A DNA stretch of 63,724 nucleotides from Bacillota bacterium. Its GTDB lineage: Bacteria; Bacillota; UBA994; UBA5500. The position numbers were made by a program, and so were the translations under genes. The notes under the pieces are model-generated. The model was not told the origin of the DNA, made no database searches, and saw only the letters and a program-made list of their open reading frames with translations. The DNA lies in contig JAEZJZ010000069.1 of the NCBI GenBank assembly GCA_023436245.1, forward strand, positions 1 through 63,724, given 5' to 3'. This document shows positions 54,257-62,191 of the stretch, piece after piece; position 1 is the stretch's first letter, and each line of letters begins with the position of its first letter.

Positions 54257-54520
54257 GTGAACTGCCATGGAAACCGGAGTGGTGGGCGTAAGCATCTGTG
54301 GTTGATGGTCGCGGTGATTGCCGTGTTAGCGATTGCGCTCTGGGCGGGATTCGGTCGCCGCGGTTTGGTTGGACTGTTGCCGTTTGCGGCAGTTCTGCTC
54401 TGCCCAATCATTCATGGGGCGATGTTCCTGTTCATGGGTAAGTCGCTGCTGCAGCGGTCTGAGTCGGGGCAGCAGAGCGGACCGAACGGGGTTGGACCGA
54501 GTCCTGAACGAATGGGTTAG
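54257..54520 (+). CDS. Small DUF2933-like membrane protein
   Basis: Protein of 87 aa: a short His/Cys-containing N-terminus (NCHGN), a TM helix (about 15-31), then LLPFAAVLLCPIIHGAMFLFM, a second helix with the CP-(I/L)-x-H pattern I associate with DUF2933, and a polar tail. Function unknown; such proteins often occur near metal-handling genes. GTG 54257 has AGGAGG eight to nine bases upstream. It is under a promoter with two BlaI-like operators; the LDCC gene follows. Confidence 0.7.
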   Translation: MNCHGNRSGGRKHLWLMVAVIAVLAIALWAGFGRRGLVGLLPFAAVLLCPIIHGAMFLFMGKSLLQRSESGQQSGPNGVGPSPERMG

Positions 54521-54608
54521 GCGACGAAGAACACGCTTGTTTGATTGGCGCTGTTTCATCACAATAGCTGTTGCTGTCTGATTCTGCACAGTATTGGGAG
54601 GTGGAACG

Positions 54609-54737
54609 ATGGGTTTCCTGCAACGATGGTTGGAAAAGCTGGCGAAGGCCAGCAAGGAGAATTATGGCAATCAGCGACTCGATTGCTGTGATTTACAGCA
54701 AAAGCAAACGGCTAAAGCCGCAAAGGACGGCAAATAG
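54609..54737 (+). CDS. LDCC-motif putative metal-binding micropeptide
   Basis: Protein of 42 aa starting MGFLQRWLEKLAKASKENYG, with RLDCCDL at residues 23-29. It fits the small 'LDCC motif putative metal-binding protein' family: an N-terminal amphipathic helix, then adjacent Cys that could bind metal. ATG 54609 has GGGAGGTGG at ideal spacing. It lies 88 bp after the DUF2933-like gene, probably on the same transcript. Confidence 0.75.
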   Translation: MGFLQRWLEKLAKASKENYGNQRLDCCDLQQKQTAKAAKDGK

Positions 54738-54811
54738 CTGCGACTCGGCCAAAAACAGATATGGGCTGCCAAGTGGTCTCTCCCCCTACTATAGCCACAA
54801 AGCAGTTTCCG

Positions 54812-54838
54812 CCTGGCGACTAACCTCGCCAGGTTATT
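54812..54838 (+). terminator. Terminator after LDCC gene
   Basis: Perfect 8-bp stem (54812-54819 with 54826-54833), then TTATT. Confidence 0.55.
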
Positions 54839-54882
54839 CCATCTCTCGGTGGGTTTACAGACCTGCTCGGTAGGGAGTATTA

Positions 54883-54911
54883 TTGACATAACTACTATAC
54901 TTCATAGTAAT
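54883..54911 (+). promoter_or_regulatory. Promoter of the BlaI/M56 operon with operator C
   Basis: TTGACA (54883-54888) and AGTAAT/TAGTAA (about 54905-54911) as -10, 16-17 bp apart. The perfect dyad TACTAT-ACTTC-ATAGTA (54893-54909) fills the spacer and enters the -10, so the repressor should control its own gene. Confidence 0.7.
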
Positions 54912-54931
54912 CAACAGGGAGGTGAATCGCC

Positions 54932-55354
54932 ATGGCGCGCAAGATTTCCATACCAGATTTCCGGCCGCACAAGGAAGGCTTCAGGCAGGTGCTGGGCGAT
55001 CTAGAGGCCGACATCATGGAGTACATTTGGGCGCACGGTTCGTCAACCGTACGGGCGGTTCACGGGCACCTGAATGAGGAGCGGGAGTTGGCCTATACCA
55101 CGGTGATGACCGTGATGACCCGCTTGGCCGAAAAGGAGCTACTGCTGCGCGAACAGGTTGGAAACGCGTATGCCTATGTGCCGGCCGTTAGTCGCGAGGC
55201 GTTCGCGGAACAGGTGGTGGCTGAAGTACTGGACGCGCTGATGGGCAACTTCGGCGATCAGACCGTCTCTCATTTCGCACGCCAGATTGCACAGGTAGAT
55301 GAAGACCGCCTCGCCAAACTGCAGGAAGCTGTGCAGCGAAAGCGAGGTCGATAG
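54932..55354 (+). CDS. BlaI/MecI/CopY-family transcriptional repressor
   Basis: Protein of 140 aa. Winged helix at about 20-88 with LEADIMEYIWAHGSSTVRAVH and YTTVMTVMTRLAEKELL (recognition helix), the hallmark of the family, then a C-terminal dimerisation helix pair. Family members bind TACTA/TAGTA-type dyads as dimers and are inactivated by cleavage (BlaI, MecI) or by copper (CopY). RBS GGGAGGTGA. Its stop is one base before the M56 protease start. Four matching dyads in the window mark its probable regulon. Confidence 0.92.
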   Translation: MARKISIPDFRPHKEGFRQVLGDLEADIMEYIWAHGSSTVRAVHGHLNEERELAYTTVMTVMTRLAEKELLLREQVGNAYAYVPAVSREAFAEQVVAEVLDALMGNFGDQTVSHFARQIAQVDEDRLAKLQEAVQRKRGR

Positions 55355-55355
55355 C

Positions 55356-56285
55356 ATGTCCATGATGGCGAGTACGCTGATGTCGTTTGCTGTCTTCACT
55401 CTCTTCGCCGGTACTGCCGGTTACCTGTTGGTGCGCATGCTGGAAGCTTGTCTACCCCTGTCCGCTCGGACCAGACAACTGCTTTACCTGGCGGTGCTGG
55501 TGCTGCCGCTGACAACCTTCCTCATGGACATGGCCCATTGGACCGATGTTTGCGCCTCCTACGCCGCTCATTTGGCTGATGCCCTGCGTAATCTGCTGAC
55601 TGTCAGGCAGGGCACCGGCTCATGGTTGACGCTTATCCTGCTTTCTGGATATATCGCCTACCTCTGCGCCTGGCAGACGAGAGCTGGCAGGAGTCTGACA
55701 GTCTCTTCGGATGCCCGGCAACATCACCGGGTGATTCGTCTGCTCCGCGAACTAAAAGCAGAGCATTTGAGCGTGCGCATCTACCGAACATCCTATCCCA
55801 TCGCTTGCGTGGCTGGCCTCCGGAAGGCGGTGCTCTGTTTGTCGCATGGGCTGCTTGAGATCATGGACGACAGTGAGCTGCAGGCGGTGCTGGCTCACGA
55901 GTTGGCTCATGTGCGTGGCAATGACAACTGGCTTAATCTAATCGTGGTCTTCCTGAGAGGCATGGCATTCTTCTCGCCCGTCACGCATCTGGCGGCTGCC
56001 AGATATGCAGCGGCCCGAGAAGAGGCCGCCGACGACCGAGCCGCTGGCATGATTGCGGAATCTGCCGATCTCGCTTCGGCCCTGCTCAAGATCGTCAGCC
56101 GGTCAAGTGGCTACGCCAGCCTGCTGCAGCCGGCGTTTAGCTTCAGCTCTCCGTTGGACAGTGAGCAGTCGCTGCATCGCGTCGAGCGTATCCTGCAGGA
56201 CGAAAACGGGCAGCCGCGCAATAGATTGCTGGAACAAGGCGCGCTACTCGCCGTGACCACTGTCCTGCCGCTGCTCTTTTGCTAG
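55356..56285 (+). CDS. M56-family (BlaR1/MecR1-like) membrane protease
   Basis: Protein of 309 aa with TM helices at about 5-27, 37-55, 85-103 and near the C-terminus (290-307), and the zinc motif LAHELAHVRGND (about 178-189) with a downstream acidic ligand in AREEAADD (about 212). In BlaR1/MecR1 this domain cleaves the partner repressor. The C-terminal penicillin-binding sensor domain is absent: the protein stops after the last TM helix, so the inducer is unlikely to be a beta-lactam. Operonic with the repressor (one-base gap). Confidence 0.88.
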   Translation: MSMMASTLMSFAVFTLFAGTAGYLLVRMLEACLPLSARTRQLLYLAVLVLPLTTFLMDMAHWTDVCASYAAHLADALRNLLTVRQGTGSWLTLILLSGYIAYLCAWQTRAGRSLTVSSDARQHHRVIRLLRELKAEHLSVRIYRTSYPIACVAGLRKAVLCLSHGLLEIMDDSELQAVLAHELAHVRGNDNWLNLIVVFLRGMAFFSPVTHLAAARYAAAREEAADDRAAGMIAESADLASALLKIVSRSSGYASLLQPAFSFSSPLDSEQSLHRVERILQDENGQPRNRLLEQGALLAVTTVLPLLFC

Positions 56286-56366
56286 GGCGCGGACTGCTTC
56301 GGCGTAGTCTGGCTCAGTCCGGCTCGCCAACCGCGGGCCGTTTTCATATTGACAGCTTACAATCTC

Positions 56367-56395
56367 TTGCCCGTGTCCCGATGTTGGGGTATAAT
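56367..56395 (+). promoter_or_regulatory. Promoter of the HelD-like helicase gene
   Basis: TTGCCC (56367-56372), 17-bp spacer, consensus TATAAT (56390-56395). Confidence 0.65.
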
Positions 56396-56432
56396 GTTTT
56401 TCCCGCGGCTCTGGTAAAGAGGAGGGACGAAC

Positions 56433-58751
56433 GTGGAAGTGAATAGCCATCCGGCCTATCAGGAAGAGGTCAGGCATCTGAGAGAAACGCTGCAGCGCAT
56501 CGATGACGAGCAGCGTTTTTTGCTGCTGCGCAATCAGGACTTGGACAAAGAACTGGCTCGCACTGCCGGTGACCCGGTGCTCTACAGCACATTCAACGCG
56601 GCGAGAATGAACATCGCCTATAACCGTGAACAGATGGAGAATCTGGAGCAGGTGAAGGAGCAAGCCTACTTTGCCCGTCTTGATTTTTCCGAGCGAGGAG
56701 CGGAAGAAGAGACCATCTACCTTGGTCGACTCGGGTTCGTCAGCCGGGAGACAGGGGATGTGGTGGTAGTCGACTGGAGGGAGCCGATCGCTACGCTCTA
56801 CTACGGGGGAACTGAGGGCGAGATGAGTTATGAGGCGCCGGGCGGGGTGATCGAGTGCCAGGTATCCCTGAAGCGGCAGCTGGAGGTGGAGCGGGATGTG
56901 CTGCAGCGCCTGTTTGACGCCAGGCTGGCGCAGATGGCTCAAGGTGACGATCATGCTCTCCCTCGTGACGAGCTATTGCTCTCCCGACTCGGCCAACAGG
57001 CCGACAAGCGCCTGCGCGACATCGTGTCCACCATTCAGAAGGAACAGAACGCGATCATTCGAGCCGGCATGGAGCGGCCCCTGGTGGTGCAGGGCGTGGC
57101 CGGAAGCGGCAAGACTACAGTAGCGCTGCATCGCTTGGCCTACCTGCTTTATCGGTATCGTGATTCTCTGGCTCCGGAAAACGTGCTGATCATCGCCCCC
57201 AACCGGGTCTTTCTCTCTTACATCTCAGAAGTGTTGCCTTCTCTCGGCGTGCATGACGTTACCCAATCCACCCTACAGGAGTACCTGCAGAACGTAATCG
57301 CTCGCGACCTGCAGGTGTTGCCCATCAGTCAGAAGTTTGTGCTCTTCCTGGACCAATCAGATAACGCTTACCTTGAAGCCACCCGCGAGTTGGCCAGTCA
57401 GTGCTCATCGTTGAAGGGAGACCTGCGCTTTCAGGAAGTGTTGGACAACCTGGTGGAAGCAGCCGTGCGCGCGGCCTTGCCGCAAGAGGCGTTACGTCTC
57501 TGGGGAAACGAAGTGGCCTCACCGACTCAGCTTTGGCAGCGTTTTCTGGATGAGGGAAACGTAGCCCCGCCGGTGCAACGACTGGATGCCGTGAAGAGGC
57601 ACGTTACACGCTTGGCTGACGAGAGGCTGGCCCTCGCTGTGAAGCGGTGCGAGGCAGACTACGAACGGCGGATGTCTGAACTGCGCCAAGGTCGGGCCCG
57701 CGGCTCAAAGGAAATGCTGCAGCTCTATCAACAGAGACAGGATGATCTGGAACGGCTCAAGTCTGAACAGCAGGCCGGGCTCAGCGCCTATCTGCAGCTG
57801 TTTGGTCAGTTGGATCCCTTGGCGATCTATCAGGCGCTGATCACCGATGCCGGGGTGCTGCGACAGGTCGCCGGCAAGCTTTTCCCGCGGCGAACCTTGG
57901 AGGCTGTGGCCATGCTTTCAGCTGAGTTGATGCAGCGTGGATTGATCGAGCCGGAGGACTTGGCGCCCTTAGCCTATCTGCGGCTCAGGTTGCACGGAGT
58001 AAGCAAACACGCGCGCTTTCAGCACGTGGTGATCGACGAAGGGCAGGATCTGAACCCTCTAGAGCTGCTGGTACTGAAGCTCATCTCCGGCCACAACTCA
58101 TTTACCGTCGTGGGAGACGTCAGCCAGAGCATCCAGCCGGGGCGCGGCGTGCATGACTGGCGGCAGATCACCGGCGGCAGCTTCGCTGGCAGCGAATGCC
58201 GGAGTTACGAGTTGACGCTTAGCTACCGCACCACCGCCGAGATTGTGCTCTTCGCCAACCAGGTGCTGCAGAGCCGCCACTTCAGTGGACAGCTGGCTCA
58301 GCCGGTGATGCGTGCGGGTGCGCTGCCTTATCTGGGGCTGGTCAGCGACAACTTGGTGCAGGCCGATCTGGTTGCACGCATCGTCCGTCGGGCCCAAGAA
58401 CGTGGCCTGCGCACGGTGGCAGTTGTCACCCGCACTGCGGTGCAGGCGAAGGAGGCCCATGCCCTATTGCTCTCCCGCGGCCTTAAGGCCTGGCTGATGC
58501 AGAGCGACAGCGATGAGTATGAGGGTGGCATCCTGGTCATGCCGGCCTATCTGACCAAGGGGCTGGAATTTGACGTGACCATCGTCTATGATGCCGGCAG
58601 CCAGCAGTACGGCGATCATGAACTCGATGCTAAACTGCTCTATGTCACTCTCACCCGAGCGATGCACGAACTTTATGTGCTCTACCGCGGCGAGATATCC
58701 CCGCTCCTGGCCCGTGTCGACAAACAACTATTTCAACCATTGCTGCCATGA
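56433..58751 (+). CDS. helD: HelD-like superfamily 1 helicase
   Basis: Protein of 772 aa. An N-terminal coiled-coil (about 5-85, the arm that enters the RNA polymerase secondary channel in HelD) precedes an SF1 ATPase: Walker A GVAGSGKTT (about 221-229), DEGQD (motif II, about 534), GDVSQSI (motif III), LSYRTT (motif IV) and KGLEFD (motif V). HelD removes stalled RNA polymerase from DNA using ATP. Length and the insertion between motifs fit the family. GTG start with GAGGAGGG upstream. Confidence 0.88.
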   Translation: MEVNSHPAYQEEVRHLRETLQRIDDEQRFLLLRNQDLDKELARTAGDPVLYSTFNAARMNIAYNREQMENLEQVKEQAYFARLDFSERGAEEETIYLGRLGFVSRETGDVVVVDWREPIATLYYGGTEGEMSYEAPGGVIECQVSLKRQLEVERDVLQRLFDARLAQMAQGDDHALPRDELLLSRLGQQADKRLRDIVSTIQKEQNAIIRAGMERPLVVQGVAGSGKTTVALHRLAYLLYRYRDSLAPENVLIIAPNRVFLSYISEVLPSLGVHDVTQSTLQEYLQNVIARDLQVLPISQKFVLFLDQSDNAYLEATRELASQCSSLKGDLRFQEVLDNLVEAAVRAALPQEALRLWGNEVASPTQLWQRFLDEGNVAPPVQRLDAVKRHVTRLADERLALAVKRCEADYERRMSELRQGRARGSKEMLQLYQQRQDDLERLKSEQQAGLSAYLQLFGQLDPLAIYQALITDAGVLRQVAGKLFPRRTLEAVAMLSAELMQRGLIEPEDLAPLAYLRLRLHGVSKHARFQHVVIDEGQDLNPLELLVLKLISGHNSFTVVGDVSQSIQPGRGVHDWRQITGGSFAGSECRSYELTLSYRTTAEIVLFANQVLQSRHFSGQLAQPVMRAGALPYLGLVSDNLVQADLVARIVRRAQERGLRTVAVVTRTAVQAKEAHALLLSRGLKAWLMQSDSDEYEGGILVMPAYLTKGLEFDVTIVYDAGSQQYGDHELDAKLLYVTLTRAMHELYVLYRGEISPLLARVDKQLFQPLLP

Positions 58752-58827
58752 AAGATGCACGAACAAATCCACTTCTCCTATAATAGGCTGTAGAGAAATC
58801 ATTCGGGAATGCTTGGAGGGGTCTTGT

Positions 58828-59913
58828 GTGCAGCGAAAACTGAAAGTGGGTATTGTGGGCGCAACTGGCATGGTCGGGCAGAGGTTTGTCAGTCTGCTAG
58901 CCGAGCATCCTTGGTTTGAGGTCACGACGGTGGCGGCCAGTCCTCGTTCGGCCGGGCAGAGTTACGTCGAGGCAGTGGACGGGCGGTGGGCCTTTGATTT
59001 TCCGATACCGTCAGCCGTGCGCAGCTTGATTGTGCAGGATGCTGGGCAGGTTCGGGCGGTCGCCGAGGCAGTCGATTTCGTCGTCTGCGCTGTTGACATG
59101 GATAAGGATGCCATCCGTGCCTTGGAGGAGCAGTATGCCCGCACGGAAACGCCGGTGGTGTCCAACAACTCTGCGCATCGTTCCACGGCGGACGTGCCGA
59201 TGATTATTCCGGAACTGAACCCAGAACACCTGGCCCTCATTCCAGCCCAGCGCCGTCGGTTGGGCACCACGCGGGGGTTCATCACCGTCAAACCAAACTG
59301 CTCGATTCAGAGCTACGTGCCCGCATTGCACCCCTTGCGGCGGTTTAAGCCATCCCGGGTTGTGGTCTGCACCTATCAGGCCATTTCTGGCGCCGGCAAG
59401 ACCTTCGCCACTTGGCCGGAAATGTTGGACAATGTGATCCCGCTGATTAAGGGTGAAGAGGAGAAGAGCGAGCGTGAGCCGTTGAAGCTCTGGGGCCAGG
59501 TGCAGGGTGGCCGCATCGCGCTGGCCAACACCCCCGAGATCACCACTCAGTGCTTGCGAGTGCCTGTTTCCGACGGACATATGGCTGCCGTCTTCGTTGA
59601 CTTTGAGCATACGCCGAGCATGTCACAGATGCAGGAGTCCTGGTCCAGCTTTTCCGGTCGTCCACAGCAACTGCAGTTGCCCAGCGCCCCGCGCCAGCTG
59701 ATTCACTACTTCAGCCAGCCGGATCGGCCGCAGACCAGGCTGGACCGCGACCTGGAGCGTGGCATGGCCGTTTCCGTGGGGCGTCTGCGGCCAGACCAAC
59801 TCTTTGACTACAGATTTGTCTGTCTTTCCCACAACACCCTGCGCGGCGCCGCCGGTGGGGCCGTGCTGATGGCCGAATTGCTCGTCGCCGAAGGCTACAT
59901 CACCGCCAAATGA
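58828..59913 (+). CDS. asd: Aspartate-semialdehyde dehydrogenase (archaeal/fungal-type)
   Basis: Protein of 361 aa. NADP motif GATGMVGQRF (about 11-20), catalytic Cys in KPNCSIQ (about 157), substrate-binding GAGKTF and catalytic His in SDGHMAAV (about 251). Length and motif context (VGQRF, PNCSIQ) fit the archaeal/fungal branch of ASADH more than the E. coli type. It makes L-aspartate-4-semialdehyde for lysine, threonine and methionine synthesis. GTG 58828 has GGAGGGG upstream; TATAAT at 58780 may be the -10. The stop codon falls within a small inverted repeat (59911-59941). Confidence 0.9.
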   Translation: MQRKLKVGIVGATGMVGQRFVSLLAEHPWFEVTTVAASPRSAGQSYVEAVDGRWAFDFPIPSAVRSLIVQDAGQVRAVAEAVDFVVCAVDMDKDAIRALEEQYARTETPVVSNNSAHRSTADVPMIIPELNPEHLALIPAQRRRLGTTRGFITVKPNCSIQSYVPALHPLRRFKPSRVVVCTYQAISGAGKTFATWPEMLDNVIPLIKGEEEKSEREPLKLWGQVQGGRIALANTPEITTQCLRVPVSDGHMAAVFVDFEHTPSMSQMQESWSSFSGRPQQLQLPSAPRQLIHYFSQPDRPQTRLDRDLERGMAVSVGRLRPDQLFDYRFVCLSHNTLRGAAGGAVLMAELLVAEGYITAK

Positions 59914-59972
59914 ATATTTGGGGACGGTTCTCGAATATTCACGTTGAATAATTGGGGACAGACTTGGGCCGA
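59911..59972. repeat. REP-like GGGGAC repeat remnants
   Basis: TGAATATT (59911-59918) and AATATTCA (59934-59941) flank TGGGGACGGTTC; a second TTGGGGACAGAC follows at about 59953. The core matches the elements at 11015 and 34401. Confidence 0.55.
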
Positions 59973-60068
59973 CGGGTCGCATTCATGCGACCCCTACTCG
60001 CAATTTTGAAAACTTCTCTGCCTTGTCGTGGCACAAAAGGTTAGCGTGGCGTAAGTGGAGGGTCTGAC

Positions 60069-60497
60069 ATGGTGGTTTGGGTGGATGCCGATGCCTGTCC
60101 GCGCTCAGTCTTGCAGTACCTGCGGACGGCTGAAGCGAGATATTCCTATCAACTGCGGACTGTCGCCTCGCAGAACCATTGTCTCGATCTGCCTGGGCAC
60201 ATCACTGTCGATCCTGAGCCCCAGGCGACCGACATGGCGATCATCAACCGGGTGCAAACTGGTGATCTGGTGGTAACCCAGGACTGGGGGTTGGCGGCAG
60301 TGGTTTTGGCCAAGGGTGCGCGGGCGCTTTCGCCCGGGGGGGATATCTACCGAGTGGAACGCATGGACTTCATGTTGGAGCAGCGCAATCAGCTGGCTCG
60401 CTTTCGCCGTAGCGGCGGCCGCACCAAAGGACCTGCGGCCCGCACCAAATGCGACGATCAGCGCTTTCAGAACTCATTGCACCAGCTGTTGTCCTAG
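60069..60497 (+). CDS. YaiI/YqxD (DUF188) family protein
   Basis: Protein of 142 aa. DADACP at residues 6-11, TDMAIINRVQTGDLVVTQDWGLA (about 54-76) and the C-terminal RRSGGRTKGP are the family hallmarks. The fold is PIN-like with conserved Asp residues, so a nuclease role is suspected but unproven. ATG 60069 has GGAGGG upstream. Confidence 0.93.
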   Translation: MVVWVDADACPRSVLQYLRTAEARYSYQLRTVASQNHCLDLPGHITVDPEPQATDMAIINRVQTGDLVVTQDWGLAAVVLAKGARALSPGGDIYRVERMDFMLEQRNQLARFRRSGGRTKGPAARTKCDDQRFQNSLHQLLS

Positions 60498-60543
60498 GAC
60501 TTCATCAGTTTTGATGCGCCATAGATTGCTTGAGTAGTCGTCA

Positions 60544-60573
60544 AATAGCAGGCCGAAAAGCCTGCTATTTTGC
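60544..60573 (+). terminator. Terminator after YaiI-family gene
   Basis: Perfect 10-bp stem (60544-60553 with 60560-60569), loop CGAAAA, then TTG. Confidence 0.75.
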
Positions 60574-60606
60574 TGCCACTGATTTGCCTTGCCATTGACT
60601 ATTTCG

Positions 60607-60641
60607 TTTACAGGAGTTAATTTTATATTATAAAAAAATTA
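60607..60641 (+). promoter_or_regulatory. MATE promoter with AT-rich operator-like dyad
   Basis: TTTACA (60607-60612), 16-bp spacer, TATAAA (60629-60634). The inverted repeat TAATTTT-N10-AAAATTA (60618-60641) overlaps the spacer and -10, where a MarR- or TetR-type repressor could bind. No such regulator gene is nearby. Confidence 0.5.
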
Positions 60642-60668
60642 GTTAGGCGAAATTAAGAAGGCAAGGTG

Positions 60669-62057
60669 ATGGATGTGGCTGCGGCTGTTGTTCAGGCAGA
60701 AAGACAAGCAGAAGTTGCGCAGTTAACGCCGCAGGAAGCCAGGCGGCATGTGATCGCATTGGCATGGCCGGCGGTGCTAGAGCAACTTCTGGTTACTCTC
60801 TTCGGTATGGTAGACATGATGATGGTTGGTGGTGTCGGGCCCATGGCCATAGCGGCGATCGGTCTGACCAACCAGCCAATGTTCTTGGCTTTGGCGGCCT
60901 TTCAGGCGCTAAATGTGGGCACAACTGCCCTGGTGGCTCGCTTTGTCGGCGCCAAGAACATCTCTGAGGCAAACGCCACCATCAGACAGTCATTGTTGAT
61001 TGTGCTCTTTTTGGGCGGTGTCATGTCCGCTCTGGTCTACGTCTTTGCTGAACCGTTAGTCGTGTTCATGGGAGCGAAGGAGGAAGCTCTCGGCTACGCA
61101 ATTACCTACATCAGGATCATCTGTTTGGGCCTCTTGCCGCAGACGATCGGCATGTGCGTCACAGCGGTGTTGCGCGGTGCTGGCGACACTAAGACTCCGA
61201 TGCGCTTCAACATCATCGCCAACGTCTTCAACGTGGTTGGCAACTATCTGTTGATCGGCGGCCACTTCGGCTTCCCCGCCTGGGGCGTGTATGGCGCTGG
61301 CTTCGCGACATCCTTCAGTCGCCTGGTTGGCTGCGTGCTCTCGCTCTGGGTCATCTTCCGCGGAAAATCGCTGCTGCATGTCTCCTTGCGCGACCGGTTT
61401 GCTCCCCGCTGGGATTTGATTAAGCGCGTTTTCAAGGTCGGCCTGCCCGCGATGTTGGAGCAGTTGGTGATGCGCTTTGGTAACATCGTCTTCACCAAGG
61501 TGGTGTCCGGCTTGGGGATGGCGACTTATGCGGCGCATCAGATCGGCATGAACATTGTCAGCCTTTCCTTCACCCCGGGTCAGGGTTTCAGCATGGCGGC
61601 CACGTCATTGGTGGGCCGCAGCCTGGGAAAGAAACAGCCCCAACACGCGGATATGTATGGTTGGCAGACCAGGCAGGTCGGCCAGTTCGTGGCCGGGACG
61701 ATGGCGATTATCTTCTTCTTATTCGGCAACTACATTGCGTCGTTGTACACTAGAGATCCCGAGGTAATCCGGCAGGCGGCTACCTCGCTGAAGATCATTG
61801 CCCTGGTCCAGTTGGCTCAGTCCAGTCAGTTCATTCTGGCGGGCGCATTGCGCGGCGCCGGAGACACGCGCTGGCCGTTGATCTCCACCTTCATCGGTGT
61901 GGCCGGCGTGCGCGTGATCTTCGCTCTTTTCTTTGTCAACGTGCTGCACTTGGGGTTGGCCGGAGCTTGGTTTGCGATGGCCATAGATCAGTTCACTCGT
62001 TCGCTGGTCACCTATTTCCGCTTTAAGTCGAAGCGATGGCAGATGGCCAGGGTTTAG
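60669..62057 (+). CDS. MATE-family multidrug/cation efflux protein
   Basis: Protein of 462 aa with 12 TM helices in two homologous halves; AVLRGAGDTKTPM (about 167-179) and GALRGAGDTRWPL (about 396-408) are the paired MATE motifs. Expected drug or cation export driven by Na+ or H+ in the cytoplasmic membrane. ATG 60669 has GAAGG six bases upstream. Monocistronic, with its own promoter and terminator. Confidence 0.93.
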   Translation: MDVAAAVVQAERQAEVAQLTPQEARRHVIALAWPAVLEQLLVTLFGMVDMMMVGGVGPMAIAAIGLTNQPMFLALAAFQALNVGTTALVARFVGAKNISEANATIRQSLLIVLFLGGVMSALVYVFAEPLVVFMGAKEEALGYAITYIRIICLGLLPQTIGMCVTAVLRGAGDTKTPMRFNIIANVFNVVGNYLLIGGHFGFPAWGVYGAGFATSFSRLVGCVLSLWVIFRGKSLLHVSLRDRFAPRWDLIKRVFKVGLPAMLEQLVMRFGNIVFTKVVSGLGMATYAAHQIGMNIVSLSFTPGQGFSMAATSLVGRSLGKKQPQHADMYGWQTRQVGQFVAGTMAIIFFLFGNYIASLYTRDPEVIRQAATSLKIIALVQLAQSSQFILAGALRGAGDTRWPLISTFIGVAGVRVIFALFFVNVLHLGLAGAWFAMAIDQFTRSLVTYFRFKSKRWQMARV

Positions 62058-62065
62058 TAGGCTAG

Positions 62066-62091
62066 AGGCGTCACCGGGGGTGGCGCCTTTT
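62066..62091 (+). terminator. Terminator after MATE gene
   Basis: 10-bp stem with one G-U pair (62066-62075 with 62079-62088), then TTT. Confidence 0.8.
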
Positions 62092-62191
62092 GCGTCCGTT
62101 TGGTTGCCTGTGCCACCCGGCAGGGGAATAGTTATCGCCCGTTGAATGTATGATCTAGTTGATTGTCAAATCCGAGGAGGTAATAACAGAA

